A program made the translations under genes and the position numbers. Below, piece by piece: positions 27,990 to 37,218 of a stretch of 64,000 bases of DNA. Within the stretch, counting starts at the first letter, position 1. Every line of letters begins with the position of its first letter. Under the pieces are notes generated by a model. The model did not search any database. It had not been told where the DNA came from and saw nothing but the letters and a program-made list of their open reading frames with translations. The stretch comes from Candidatus Opimibacter skivensis (lineage in GTDB: Bacteria > Bacteroidota > Bacteroidia > Chitinophagales > Saprospiraceae), in NCBI GenBank assembly GCA_016721905.1, contig JADKHH010000015.1:1-64000 (forward strand), written 5' to 3'.

Positions 27990-29027
27990 TTATTTATTGC
28001 AGACAATAATGCCGAATCCAGGTGCATTTAATTTTTTCAAAGCTGTCTTGTTGAAGCCAGCTTTGCGGGTAAACGAATCCACTTCATCCTTGGAATAGGT
28101 CTTGCCTCCTGCCTGGTGCAAGAGATTTAAGGCCATATACGAAGTGGTTGCTTTTGACAACTGTGAATTGCCACCGATTCCTTTGATCTGATCAAGGATA
28201 ATATATCTCCCTCCCGGGTTCAGCGAGTTATAAACCTTCTGCGCGAGTTGTTCATTCTCGGCCGGATTCAGACCATGGATAATATTAAAGGAAAGTATAA
28301 GGTCGTTGTGCTGGGGCAGTTCATCTTTCATAAAATCTGAGGCCATGAAGGACACCTGCTGACCCGCGTTATGTTTGCCTATGCATTCGTCAGCATACTT
28401 TTTAACAGGGGGAAGGTCAAGGATCACTGATTTCAAACCGGGATTTCTGCGGCACAACTCGATGCTGTATAGTCCATGGGAACCACCCAAATCAAGCATT
28501 TTGGTGTCTGTTTTAGACACCTGGATCTTGCCTGCCACTTCTTTATAATTAGTGCTTGAAATATCGATCATGGCTCTTGAAAACAATTCCCATTCATACG
28601 CTGACATTTCTTCGAGCATATTGGACTGCGCCCTCCTGCCCAGGCGGATGGTCTCATCCAGATGGATATAGCCTTTGTACAGGTAATCACAAAAGAGGAT
28701 AAAGTGTCGGAAATTATGTGCGGACTCCGTAGAGAGGTTTTTATATCCTCTTTTCGTAAACGCATAACATGTACCTTCTTTTTGTACATAGCCCAGCGCA
28801 TCCAAACAGTCGAGTATCAATTCTGCCCCTGTTTCACTCACATTGGCTCCCCTGGCAATATCCTTTACCTCCTTAGCGGCTAAAGTCAGTTGGTCAGTGA
28901 TCTTGAGCTTAACAGCACTGCCCAGCGCGAATCCCAGGCCCACCGAAGAGGATGCATCCGCAAAGGGGTGAGGAATGATGTCATTGGCCAGCAGGATTTT
29001 CTCAATGATGGAAAATTTGTATATCAT
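27990..29027 (-). CDS. SAM-dependent O-methyltransferase with winged-helix N-domain
   Basis: 345 residues. The first 90 form a winged-helix dimerisation domain (LGFALGSAVKLKITDQLTLAAKEVKDIARGANVSETG), as in small-molecule O-methyltransferases such as acetylserotonin or polyketide methyltransferases. The Rossmann domain has motif I LDLGGSHGLYSIELC near residue 178, then VILDLPPV, and a post-motif FNIIHGLNPAEN and NPGGRYIILDQIKG. The target is unknown. It is divergent from nothing: the next gene upstream, an AraC regulator, lies on the same strand 80 bases away and may be co-transcribed. Confidence 0.85.
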   Translation of the reverse strand: MIYKFSIIEKILLANDIIPHPFADASSSVGLGFALGSAVKLKITDQLTLAAKEVKDIARGANVSETGAELILDCLDALGYVQKEGTCYAFTKRGYKNLSTESAHNFRHFILFCDYLYKGYIHLDETIRLGRRAQSNMLEEMSAYEWELFSRAMIDISSTNYKEVAGKIQVSKTDTKMLDLGGSHGLYSIELCRRNPGLKSVILDLPPVKKYADECIGKHNAGQQVSFMASDFMKDELPQHNDLILSFNIIHGLNPAENEQLAQKVYNSLNPGGRYIILDQIKGIGGNSQLSKATTSYMALNLLHQAGGKTYSKDEVDSFTRKAGFNKTALKKLNAPGFGIIVCNK

Positions 29028-29108
29028 GATGCAGCGGACTTTTGGTTATGCCCTGCAAAATTCGATGAAGGGAGGTGTGATTAATTGTATAATTCGGACA
29101 TTCTCGCC

Positions 29109-29921
29109 TTAGACGAAAATGTGTCCTGGCAGTTCCCTGGTAGACTGCTGATATTGGCCAGGAGTGCGTTCTGTATATGATTTGAATTCTCTTATAAAAT
29201 GAGACTGGTCATAATAGCCGGATTGCAGCCCGATTTGTGTCAGAGACAAACCCGGTGTATGCAATAAATGTAATGCGTGGAGATACTTGTTATAGAGAAT
29301 AAAAGCTTCTGTGTTCATCCCTAGCCAATCCGAGGACAACCGACGAAGCTGCCGTTCTGAAAGGCAAATCTCTCGAATGAGTTTCCTGACCGTCAAGTCG
29401 CTGGCGGATTGCAAATGGATCAGTTTGTGGAGCCGATCCATGCCCCTGTCGAAATGTACACCTGAGACTTTGCGATGGATCCATTTCATGATAGTTTCCA
29501 CTTGGGCATGAAATGATTTTTCATTAAAAAGCTCGTGGGACAAAACCTCTAATGATGGACAGACAAGGGTGCCTTCGCAGACATCGTTATTAAACTCCTT
29601 TACAGAAACATTAAACAACATTTTCAGTCCGATGCTACTCAACTGGATGCCCAGGAATTCCTGTCGTCCGGATTTGATGAGTTCAAAGGGTTTAAAATTG
29701 AGCCCATTGATGAATATAACTGGCAACTGTTTTGTAATCTTTATGGAAGGATTGATATACGTAATCGGGTCAGAAAAATTGAATATGATTTCAACCGTGC
29801 CTTTGGGGAGGATGATTTCTGATCTACCGGGTAGGTCCCACTCGCGCAATCGCCAAATGCTTTTTACAATAGCCTGTTCGACATCTCTCACAGGAAAATA
29901 TATGTCAGATGCTTTGGTCAT
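29109..29921 (-). CDS. AraC-family transcriptional regulator (DUF6597-type N-domain)
   Basis: 270 residues. The N-terminal part (ILPKGTVEIIFNFSDPITYINP and FLGIQLSSIGLKMLFNVSV) resembles the DUF6597 sensor domain found in many Bacteroidota AraC proteins. The C-terminal helix-turn-helix pair spans about 175-260 (VRKLIREICLSERQLRRLSSDWLG and LTQIGLQSGYYDQSHFIREFKSYTERTPGQYQ). It most likely controls the O-methyltransferase gene downstream. Confidence 0.87.
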   Translation of the reverse strand: MTKASDIYFPVRDVEQAIVKSIWRLREWDLPGRSEIILPKGTVEIIFNFSDPITYINPSIKITKQLPVIFINGLNFKPFELIKSGRQEFLGIQLSSIGLKMLFNVSVKEFNNDVCEGTLVCPSLEVLSHELFNEKSFHAQVETIMKWIHRKVSGVHFDRGMDRLHKLIHLQSASDLTVRKLIREICLSERQLRRLSSDWLGMNTEAFILYNKYLHALHLLHTPGLSLTQIGLQSGYYDQSHFIREFKSYTERTPGQYQQSTRELPGHIFV

Positions 29922-30212
29922 TTCAATCTGGCAAAAGCGTTATAGCCATATTGATGTTTGCCGGTTCTTCGGGATATTATATCTGTAGGATGCTGAAGAC
30001 TGGTTTCTTGTTTCATACTGAAAGAGGTCGAATCAGAAATTGAATTTAAGACATATGTGGGATAAGTTGATCTTCCGACTTTCTTTTGGTCTTCGGGGGA
30101 AAATAATCCTTGTCATTTATTTTACCCTTACCATTTTACCCCTACCCCCTGCAAAGGGGGACCTACGGTCTTTATCCTGGTCCTCCTTTCAGGGGGTTGG
30201 GGGTCAGTCAAA

Positions 30213-30914
30213 TCACCTCAGCACTGTCACCACCTCAATTTCTGTTTTATTAAAACCTTTAGAGAGCAGACGTATCGCCAGACTCATCTCATACACGAAA
30301 ACCGGAATCGCGAGTAGTCCTCCCCAGAGAGAAGTCTGTGTAAACAAGCCGAACATGATCATCACACCGCAGCTAGTGATGAGCAGGCCACCTATCATCC
30401 CCAGGATAGAAATAATCCGGGGGACCAGCTTTGACTTGTATAAAAGAAGTCCTGTTAAAAATGTGCTGGGGCCAAGTGCTATATTAGGCCCAAATGTAAA
30501 AGTCCAGTTTTGAAAGGCCAGCAACGCTTTGCCAGTCAACAAGTAGGAGGTGTTATCTGGGTTGATTTCGTTTGTAAATTGATGACTCAGGGTTACGATG
30601 GTCAGCAAGCTCAGGATACCGACGATAATCATGGTAGCTTCGAGGAGCCTGAAACTAACGGTGGCAATGGCCATACTTTGATTGTACTTTCTCAGGACCG
30701 GAAACAAAGCAATGGGTGTTCCGATCACTGCAAAGGCTGTAAGGATTTCAAAAAAGGCACCCCAGAGGACTTGTGCTTCATGTGCGGTGCCTTTGATGAT
30801 ATAATCAGGATCCGCTAAAATAGGACCGTATAAAATTCGTCCCGTCATGGCTGCAACCGCCGCTATGATAAATAATATACCCGCAGCGATTGCATTACTT
30901 CTATTTGATTTCAT
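30213..30914 (-). CDS. DUF4386 family membrane protein
   Basis: 233 residues with six hydrophobic segments. The start SNAIAAGILFIIAAVAAMTGRILYGPIL, the ALFPVLRKYNQSMAIATVSFRLLEATMI segment and the central TFGPNIALGPSTFLTGLLLYKSKLVPR are hallmarks of DUF4386. The function of the family is unknown. It stands alone on the minus strand. Confidence 0.82.
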   Translation of the reverse strand: MKSNRSNAIAAGILFIIAAVAAMTGRILYGPILADPDYIIKGTAHEAQVLWGAFFEILTAFAVIGTPIALFPVLRKYNQSMAIATVSFRLLEATMIIVGILSLLTIVTLSHQFTNEINPDNTSYLLTGKALLAFQNWTFTFGPNIALGPSTFLTGLLLYKSKLVPRIISILGMIGGLLITSCGVMIMFGLFTQTSLWGGLLAIPVFVYEMSLAIRLLSKGFNKTEIEVVTVLR

Positions 30915-30970
30915 TTGATTGATGTTTTGTGATATTGATCAGATTGGATCAGCTTGTCTGAATAGACAGC

Positions 30971-31639
30971 TTACTTTTTAGAGATATGCAAGCTGACGAG
31001 TACACTCCTGTTATACATTTCGGTGCTGTTGGATATGTTAGTCAGTCCATGGCAGTAACGGATATCCAGGAAAACCTTCTTTTGCTTGACCATGAAGGTG
31101 TACCCTGCGCCTACCTGCGCACCTGCTTCAAAGCGCTCGTAGCCTCCTTCGACATCCTTAAAAGAAAGGTCAGTGGTCACATCGTCGATCTTTTGTGTAC
31201 CATGCACATTATATGCAATCGATGGTCCTGCATTGAAATGAAACTTGCCCACATGAAGACGTGCTAATACCGGCAACTCAAACGAATACATCCGAAGCGT
31301 TGATTCGAAATCAGTGACCGGATTGTTTTCTTTAAGCTTGCCTCCCTTCATGATAAAATACAACTCGGAGACCACTGAAAAATTGCGGGAAATACCTGCC
31401 TGGTAAGAGGCTCCAATGGTAATACCCAAGGCAGGTTTCTTAAAATCTGCAAGGCCGCTGTTGGCATCCCCATAATACAGGTTGGTACCAATCGCATTGA
31501 CAAAGAAATGCACATAGGATTCCTGTGCTGTCTTTTGATTACTGATGTTTGGTGATACTGTTTCCTGTGATTGTCCGAAGGAAAAGCTGTACAGGAACAT
31601 CATACCTGTTACGAGCACTGACTGCATTACATGTTTCAT
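30971..31639 (-). CDS. Outer-membrane beta-barrel (porin-like) protein
   Basis: 222 residues. A signal peptide (ending near FSFGQ, residue 23) is followed by alternating strands typical of the PorT/OMP_b-brl_2 group: LGITIGASYQAGISRNFSVVSELYF, FELPVLARLHVGKFHFNAGPSIAYNVHG, FEAGAQVGAGYTFMVKQKKVFLDIRYCHG and a final strand RSVLVSLHISKK. An eight-strand barrel in the outer membrane is expected; the role is unknown. A TACTTTTG -7 box lies 39 bases ahead of the start. Confidence 0.8.
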   Translation of the reverse strand: MKHVMQSVLVTGMMFLYSFSFGQSQETVSPNISNQKTAQESYVHFFVNAIGTNLYYGDANSGLADFKKPALGITIGASYQAGISRNFSVVSELYFIMKGGKLKENNPVTDFESTLRMYSFELPVLARLHVGKFHFNAGPSIAYNVHGTQKIDDVTTDLSFKDVEGGYERFEAGAQVGAGYTFMVKQKKVFLDIRYCHGLTNISNSTEMYNRSVLVSLHISKK

Positions 31640-31677
31640 ACTTTTTTTGTTTTAGTTGTTTTGTCTGATTGACGAAA

Positions 31678-31685
31678 CAAAAGTA
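31678..31685 (-). promoter_or_regulatory. Bacteroidota -7 box (TACTTTTG) for the beta-barrel gene
   Basis: An exact TAnnTTTG match on the minus strand, 39 bases in front of the ATG at 31639. Confidence 0.5.
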
Positions 31686-31779
31686 TGGGCACACACCAGG
31701 GTGCTAAAATCTACTATGCGAAGCAGGGGATGTTGTCTGCATGATAGGGGTTTCGGTCTGCAAGTCAAGTGCGCCCTTT

Positions 31780-31999
31780 CACCTTTTTGCCCCTTCCCGT
31801 TTTGCCCCTTCCCGTTTTGCCCCTTCCAATTTTTCTGAGAAAAATTGTCTCCCCTGTGTGCTGCGCAACCCCGGGGTAAAAGATTTAATTAACCCAGGGG
31901 TTTTCGGAGCGAATAATATGCGCAGCATTTATTCTTGAGGAGAAACACAGGGGAGAAGTTTTTTCTATGAAAAAACTGAAGGGGCAAAGGAAGAAGGGG
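31780..31999. repeat. Large imperfect palindrome related to the two-hairpin repeat
   Basis: Short direct repeats of TTTTGCCCCTTCCCG (31793-31826) are followed by two inverted half-elements. Paired pieces include CTCCCCTGTG/CACAGGGGAG and TGCTGCGC/GCGCAGCA. The right half reads CCCAGGGGTTTTCGGAGC, a GAATAA...TTATTC hairpin and GAGAAACACAGGGGAG, the order of the dispersed two-hairpin repeat in a diverged form. No gene is seen. Confidence 0.55.
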
Positions 32000-32692
32000 C
32001 TACTGGCTATTGATCAGTTGAAAAAACTCATCCTTATACGTATCCGAGATGGGGATCAGCTGATCTCCGATCTTGATCCTGCCCCGTTCGACAGATTCGA
32101 TTTTGGCGAGGGCCACCATGTAGGATTTATGGACTCTGCATACGACACTGGCGGGAATCAACTTTTCAAACTCACTGAAATTTTGCAGGGTCATGATCTT
32201 TTTATTGATCGTGTGGATCCTGCGGTAGTCCCGCATCCCTTCGATGTAGATGATTTCATTGAGCATGATCTTCTCCAGGCGGTTTTCAGTCTTGACGAAG
32301 ATGAATTCCGGTGGGGCATCAGCCGTGCGACGGGTTATATTGTCTTGTGCCTTGTTGACGGCTTGCAGGAAGCGGTTGAAGTTGAAGGGCTTTAAGAGAT
32401 AGTCGGTGATCTGGAGCTCGTAGCCCTTGAGCGCATACTCCTGGTATGCGGTCGTGAGGATCACCTGACTGTTGATCTTAGAACTCTCGAGAAGTTCTAT
32501 CCCGGTGAGTTCGTCCATATTGATATCCAGGAAGAGGATATCCACTTTGTTGTTGTTGAGATACGCCAGGCCTGTCAATGCATTGTCGAAGGTTTCGCTC
32601 AGATGCAGGAAGGGGACCTTGTTGACAAAGTCCTTTGTTTTTTCGAGCGCGAGTGGCTCGTCTTCGATGATGATACAGCTCAGTTTATCCAT
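32000..32692 (-). CDS. LytTR-family response regulator
   Basis: 230 residues. The receiver domain (1-125) has the acidic pair Glu10-Asp11, phosphorylation site Asp56 (ILFLDINMDELTG) and Lys in DYLLKPFN. The LytTR DNA-binding domain follows (about 135-230: IFVKTENRLEKIMLNEIIYIEGMRDY, FSEFEKLIPASVVCRVHKSYMVAL). The start overlaps the end of the sensor kinase gene by 8 bases, so the two form a two-component system. Targets are not evident. Confidence 0.93.
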   Translation of the reverse strand: MDKLSCIIIEDEPLALEKTKDFVNKVPFLHLSETFDNALTGLAYLNNNKVDILFLDINMDELTGIELLESSKINSQVILTTAYQEYALKGYELQITDYLLKPFNFNRFLQAVNKAQDNITRRTADAPPEFIFVKTENRLEKIMLNEIIYIEGMRDYRRIHTINKKIMTLQNFSEFEKLIPASVVCRVHKSYMVALAKIESVERGRIKIGDQLIPISDTYKDEFFQLINSQ

Positions 32693-33752
32693 TGGGGATG
32701 GTTAAGTTAACACTATATCGGTCATCTGTCTTATGCACCTCCAATTGGTGTTGTCCAGGGTAGAGGAGGTTTAGCCTTTTCCGGATGAGTTCATTGCCCA
32801 GGCCGCCCGTTTCATGCTGCACTTTTGCATTTGGATCAATTTTATTTTCACACACCAGGCGCGTGGATTCATCATGGATATAGATATGCACCATGATGGC
32901 ATTCTCCAGTTTTTTATTGGTCGTATGCTTAAAGGCATTCTCGATAAATGGGATAAAGACCATAGGCGCGATCATCTTGTTGCCCGGCTTACCTGTGACT
33001 TCAAAGTGAACATAATTTTCGTTGGCGGTCCTGATCTTCTGCAGGGCTATGTACTTATCGATATACTCGATCTCCTTGGCTAGCGAAATCGTATCTCCCT
33101 TGGTTTCATAGAGGATAAACCGCATGATGTCGGACAACTTATTGAGGTACTCTGAAGCCACCACCGAGTCTTTGAGGATCAGGGCATCGATGTTATTGAT
33201 CGTGTTGAATAGCAGGTGTGGGTCCAGTTGGGATTTGATCAGCGCCATTTCCATTTGATGGGTTTTCTCGGTCAGGGCTTCCTTGAGTTTGATCTCATTA
33301 AACCAGGTGATAAATCCCTTGATGACCAGGGCTACCATGCCGCAGAGCGCGCCGATAAAGGTCATCACCATGAGCGTGCGCACAGCGGTTGATCTGCCGT
33401 GTTTACCCCCTTCATCCATATCTGCCAGTTGCCCGGTTTCGATAAAATACCGGTGCAGGATATAGGCCAGGATGGAGGCCACTATGGAGATGAGCAGTCC
33501 CATCAGGATGGCCTGAACAATCTTCTTTTTCTGGAGATACCGTGGAAAGAGTAAAAAATAATACAGGAAGTAAGAGATCACTGAAGGGATAAAGGCAAAG
33601 AGGAGGATGCTATAAAAAGCCGTCATCACCCGGCCTTCCTGGTCACTGACATGTGTACCACTCCTCGAATACACCGCCAGCACGATGAATACCAACAGGA
33701 AATAGCATGCCCAGAAACCGAGGTGTATGAGGACGATGAATGACTTCTTCAT
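32685..33752 (-). CDS. LytS/YehU-type sensor histidine kinase
   Basis: 355 residues. Four membrane segments fill residues 8-150 with no large outside domain. A short coiled region leads to the His_kinase box with His179 (LDPHLLFNTINNID). The HATPase part includes FIPFIENAFKH and GLGNELIRKRLNLLY. It phosphorylates the overlapping LytTR regulator. With no obvious periplasmic sensor domain, the signal may be sensed within the membrane. Confidence 0.92.
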   Translation of the reverse strand: MKKSFIVLIHLGFWACYFLLVFIVLAVYSRSGTHVSDQEGRVMTAFYSILLFAFIPSVISYFLYYFLLFPRYLQKKKIVQAILMGLLISIVASILAYILHRYFIETGQLADMDEGGKHGRSTAVRTLMVMTFIGALCGMVALVIKGFITWFNEIKLKEALTEKTHQMEMALIKSQLDPHLLFNTINNIDALILKDSVVASEYLNKLSDIMRFILYETKGDTISLAKEIEYIDKYIALQKIRTANENYVHFEVTGKPGNKMIAPMVFIPFIENAFKHTTNKKLENAIMVHIYIHDESTRLVCENKIDPNAKVQHETGGLGNELIRKRLNLLYPGQHQLEVHKTDDRYSVNLTIPNG

Positions 33753-33805
33753 GATGTGTGGCTCCAGCTATAATTAGCTTAAAGGTCTTTAAAAAAAACA
33801 ATGTT

Positions 33806-33966
33806 CGTGGCCGCGGGCCGGGGGGCCCCCCCCACCGGAGGATTGCGGTGGTTGTTGGTGGGGACACCAACAACGGCTTCGCCGGGTATAGTGCCGCTGG
33901 CCTGGTGTCCTCACCACCAGCAGGGATTGCGGTGGCCGCTGGTATGGTGTCCTCACCACCAGCTTG
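33806..33966. repeat. GC-rich hairpin repeats
   Basis: A perfect hairpin GTTGTTGGTG-GGGA-CACCAACAAC lies at 33851-33874. Two copies of TGGTGTCCTCACCACCAGC follow (33902 and 33945 regions), each again able to fold (CTGGTG/CACCAG). A related hairpin, GCTGGTG-GGGA-CACCAG, lies at about 62348-62366. A block of GGGGGGCCCCCCCC (33819-33832) is embedded. No gene is present between the kinase and the oxidoreductase. Confidence 0.55.
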
Positions 33967-34004
33967 AACCGCTGATAGCTGACGGCTGATAGCTGATAGC
34001 TATT

Positions 34005-34907
34005 CTATACTTCCTCAACCACATTCACCACCACATTCCCTTTCTTATGCTGCCCTTCCACATACGTATGTGCTTCCCTGATCTGCTCCAGCGTGTATCT
34101 TCTGTCGATCACCGTAGTGAGTTTTCCCGCTTCGATGAGTTCCTTGAGAAACAAGAGATCATTTTGCCCTGGTTTAGGAGAGCCCTTTACGGTTGCATAC
34201 CTTCCATTTGGCTTTAGGATTTTCTTGCAGGCTGATCTGGAGGTCTTGCCTACGGCATCAAACACCACATCATATTTCGAATCTGTCTGTGTGAAATCTT
34301 CTTTCAGGTAATCCACGACAGTGTCTGCTCCAAGGGATTTGACCAACGGCACATTAGGTGTACTGCATACTGCTGTCACAGTGGCACCAAAATACTTGCC
34401 TATCTGAATAGCAAAGGTGCCTACACTTCCTGATGCTCCATAGATGAGTATGTTGTCTCCCTTTTTTACACCGGCTTTCTTTAAAAACCGCAGTGCTGTT
34501 AGTCCTCCGATGGGCACTGTGGCTGCTTCTTCAAAGGACATATTCGATGGCTTCTTTGCTATCAAATCATTTTCCGGGAGGCATTTGTATTCTGCATACC
34601 CTCCGAAGGATAATCCGCAGGAGGCAAAAACACTATCGCCCTTTTTAAATGATCTGACCTCACTACCGACTTCTTCAATGACCCCCGCGAGTTCAAATCC
34701 CAGGATCTTCACCCTGGTGGGTTTAAACAGGCCATTAAAGATCCTGGCGAGAAATGGGTCAGCTTTGCGCAAGCGCCAGTCTCCCGCGGTGACAGTGGTG
34801 GCGTGGATCTTCACCAGCACTTCATTTGCTTTAGGTACGGGTTTGTATACATCCTTTAGTTGGAGCACATCCGGGGTTCCGTACTTTTCATAGATAACTG
34901 CTTTCAT
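34005..34907 (-). CDS. MDR-family NAD(P)-dependent alcohol dehydrogenase/quinone oxidoreductase
   Basis: 300 residues. The GroES-like N-domain begins MKAVIYEKYGTPDVLQLKDV and the dinucleotide-binding loop is GASGSVGTFAIQIGKYFGA near residue 147. It lacks the zinc-binding cysteines of classical alcohol dehydrogenases, so it is of the quinone-oxidoreductase/enone-reductase type, using NADPH in the cytoplasm. A close paralogue lies at 37256-38224 on the other strand, sharing the same ending pattern (TVIDRRYTLEQIREAHTYVEGQHKKGNVVVNV). The two flank a small group of unrelated genes. Confidence 0.88.
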   Translation of the reverse strand: MKAVIYEKYGTPDVLQLKDVYKPVPKANEVLVKIHATTVTAGDWRLRKADPFLARIFNGLFKPTRVKILGFELAGVIEEVGSEVRSFKKGDSVFASCGLSFGGYAEYKCLPENDLIAKKPSNMSFEEAATVPIGGLTALRFLKKAGVKKGDNILIYGASGSVGTFAIQIGKYFGATVTAVCSTPNVPLVKSLGADTVVDYLKEDFTQTDSKYDVVFDAVGKTSRSACKKILKPNGRYATVKGSPKPGQNDLLFLKELIEAGKLTTVIDRRYTLEQIREAHTYVEGQHKKGNVVVNVVEEV

Positions 34908-35041
34908 TTTACTTGTATTTGCTTTGATGGATCAAAGGTCATACACATTCACAGGCTGTGGAAAAGTGATCTGCAAAATGGGGGGATTTGTCTGCGAAAT
35001 GGGCGCTCCGACTTCGCTTCAGCCTTAGCCTTAGCCTTAGC

Positions 35042-35503
35042 CTATAATTCAAGCATATACACTTCGAAATCCTCATAACTCACCGGCACCATCTCCGTCT
35101 GCGGCGGGAAGGAGTGCCCTGACAAGCCAAGAAACAAGGGAATCGGCTTCACAGCAGGCTTGCCGATAGGCGCCACCTTAGTTTCTGTGGCCTTCATAGT
35201 GACCCGGCTGACATGGATACTGAAATCCTCCCAGTCATAGCTGTAGGTTGACCCACATTTCCTGCAGGTCCATACCTGGTGAGCACCTTCATGCCCCTTT
35301 GGTCCCTTCTGGATATCGAAATAAGGCTTAGACATCTCAATCAGCATTTCGGTTTCATAACACGAAAAGGAATCACCTGTGTCAACACAATCGATACTGA
35401 TGATCTGGTGATAGCGCGGAAAGGCGCACTGGCATTGGGTGGCGTAGTAATGCTCAAAACACTTTGTAAACAGAGCACTTACCTCTTCAAATCTGTCTTC
35501 CAT
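35042..35503 (-). CDS. Unknown protein with a zinc-ribbon-like CxxC motif
   Basis: No family is recognised. The 153 residues include a central C-x-x-C (VWTCRKCGSTYSYDWEDF, near residue 75-92) and an earlier pair of cysteines (ATQCQCAFPRYH), which together could hold a zinc ion. There is no signal peptide or membrane segment, so it is cytoplasmic. The C-terminal half is rich in V and P (GKPAVKPIPLFLGLSGHSFPP). A short CCTTAG tandem (35019-35042) abuts the stop. It is supported by length, composition and a normal position in a minus-strand series. Confidence 0.55.
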   Translation of the reverse strand: MEDRFEEVSALFTKCFEHYYATQCQCAFPRYHQIISIDCVDTGDSFSCYETEMLIEMSKPYFDIQKGPKGHEGAHQVWTCRKCGSTYSYDWEDFSIHVSRVTMKATETKVAPIGKPAVKPIPLFLGLSGHSFPPQTEMVPVSYEDFEVYMLEL

Positions 35504-35547
35504 GTATAGTCTTTGGATTTGTTACTTATCCGTCTGAAATATACATT

Positions 35548-35928
35548 TCAATCCGGTAACATCTCCATTGCCGGTCCACCTCCTTCACCCCATACCTTAA
35601 AACGCATCGTAAAATCTGATTCGGAATCAATCAGTTTGATGACCGCCTGACGATCCGTTTGCCAGGTGTAGCTCGCTTTATCATACAATGGTCCTGTTTG
35701 AATGATGATCTGGTAAGGCCAGATCATCGAATCCCGGTAAGTATAATAATCGATAATATAGCGGTTGTGATGATAGACGATGACAACATCATGGAATTCA
35801 TGGCTGGTAGCGGTATCCCTTTCGGTAAGGATAGGAATGGTGATGGTGTCGGCATAGGCCGGCGTCTGTGCATTCATAGACAGCGTCACAAAGAATAGCA
35901 GAAGAGAAAGATTGGTTTTTGTGAGCAT
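35548..35928 (-). CDS. Small secreted protein, unknown
   Basis: 126 residues beginning with a clear signal peptide (MLTKTNLSLLLFFVTLSMNAQ). The mature part has beta-rich patterns (DVVIVYHHNRYIIDYYTY, IIIQTGPLYDKASYTWQT, DFTMRFKVWG) and no cysteine. No family is recognised. It lies 21 bases after the ankyrin gene on the same strand and may be co-transcribed with it. Confidence 0.5.
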   Translation of the reverse strand: MLTKTNLSLLLFFVTLSMNAQTPAYADTITIPILTERDTATSHEFHDVVIVYHHNRYIIDYYTYRDSMIWPYQIIIQTGPLYDKASYTWQTDRQAVIKLIDSESDFTMRFKVWGEGGGPAMEMLPD

Positions 35929-35949
35929 GAGGTTTTAAGTTTATGGTTT

Positions 35950-36693
35950 TTAATGATTCAGATATTTGTTAGGTATGTTATCTGGATAATATTCCGTTCC
36001 ATACCTGGCTTTAAGTAACAAAGACACTACTTCATAAATATCATTCTCTGTCCGTTGAAATTGCCGCAGCAGGCCCATCATCGCATAGCTGATTGGATTA
36101 ACTGAAGGTATAAAAGTTTCCCATTCGTAGCCCTCACCCCAGAGTAGTCCTTTTACGGTCAGGGTGAGATCCGCGTTAAGACCCAAAAGATACTGTAATA
36201 CATCGATTGATTTATTCGCATGTTGGTTGACTGAATGAAAAACCGGTGTATGTCCGCCAAAACCATTTTCATCCAATCCTGCTTTAGCATTAATGTCCGC
36301 ACCGTGACTCACTAACACCTTCGCGCAAGCCAGATGATTATACTCGGCACAGACATGTAGCAGGGAAGCTTCGTATAAGGGTGTGAACGTACAGTCGAGT
36401 GTGTAGGTGCGAAACAATAGATCCTTGTTGGCTTTTAATAAGGCATCCAGCTTGGCGGCATCATCAGCTAAAACAGCTAGCAATACATTGTCTTCAAAAT
36501 CAAGACCATGATCCACAAACGCCTGTATACAACTTTTAAAAGCCGGTCCACGTGTGTACATATTGATCAGTTCATAAATCAGCGGTTTGCCATTTACTAC
36601 TTGATTCGGATCGACCCCATTTTCAAAACAATCGTGAATGTCCTCCACGGCATGGAGTTCAAAGGCTGTTATGATTTTTTTCAGGTAATCCAT
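35950..36693 (-). CDS. Ankyrin-repeat protein
   Basis: The start at 36693 (MDYLKKIITAFELHAVEDIHD) is preferred: the longer frame to 36762 runs into repeat sequence. The 247 residues hold about four ankyrin repeats, the clearest being SLLHVCAEYNHLACAKVLVSHGADINAKA and TPVFHSVNQHANKSIDVLQYLLGLNADLTL. It is cytoplasmic and probably binds another protein. No partner is evident. A 540-base duplicated block starts 38 bases upstream of its start. Confidence 0.75.
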   Translation of the reverse strand: MDYLKKIITAFELHAVEDIHDCFENGVDPNQVVNGKPLIYELINMYTRGPAFKSCIQAFVDHGLDFEDNVLLAVLADDAAKLDALLKANKDLLFRTYTLDCTFTPLYEASLLHVCAEYNHLACAKVLVSHGADINAKAGLDENGFGGHTPVFHSVNQHANKSIDVLQYLLGLNADLTLTVKGLLWGEGYEWETFIPSVNPISYAMMGLLRQFQRTENDIYEVVSLLLKARYGTEYYPDNIPNKYLNH

Positions 36694-36784
36694 AAAAATG
36701 GTTTTGCAAAAGGTATGGATTTTTCTGATTTTTATCATCGACAGCTTTTTGGAAAAGGGCACATATCCGTTGTATCGTCAAATT

Positions 36785-37002
36785 GTCTGAATCACGGATT
36801 AAGCGGATTGCGCGGATTACACGGATTATCAGGTCAACAAATGTTTGCCTTAAAGCACAGCTTAAGTAATATCCAATAGTAAAACTGTCTGAAGAAGATA
36901 GCTATGAGATAGCAACTTATCATCGATCGATAGCACCTGTCATTGAGCCTGGAAAAAATAAATCCGAGCAATCCTTTAATCCGTGTAATCCGTGATTCAG
37001 AC
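36785..37002. mobile_element. MITE-like element with about 40-base inverted ends, copy 1
   Basis: The left end GTCTGAATCACGGATTA is matched by its inverted complement at the right end. Similarity continues imperfectly through CGGATT units for about 43 bases. The interior of about 130 bases has no coding capacity. The size and ends fit a non-autonomous miniature element. No target-site duplication was verified. A second copy of equal length lies at 38970-39187. Confidence 0.55.
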
Positions 37003-37210
37003 GAAAGGGTCAGCAAAATCTGTGACATCAAGGGGATTGATGCCAATCTTTAATCTCCATAAGCCCATTCAACCCCACCCATAAACTCATAAACCTATAA
37101 ACCCATAAACTCATAATCCTATAACCATATAAGCCCATAAGCATATAAGCTCATAAGCCCCTAATCCCACTTCTTAACTTAAGTCAATGAACCCCCACCC
37201 ACCTCCCCCA

Positions 37211-37218
37211 TACTTTTG
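37211..37218 (+). promoter_or_regulatory. Bacteroidota -7 box (TACTTTTG) for the second MDR gene
   Basis: An exact TAnnTTTG match. Because transcription should begin only a few bases further on, it argues against translation starting at 37187 and for the ATG at 37244 or 37256. Confidence 0.6.
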
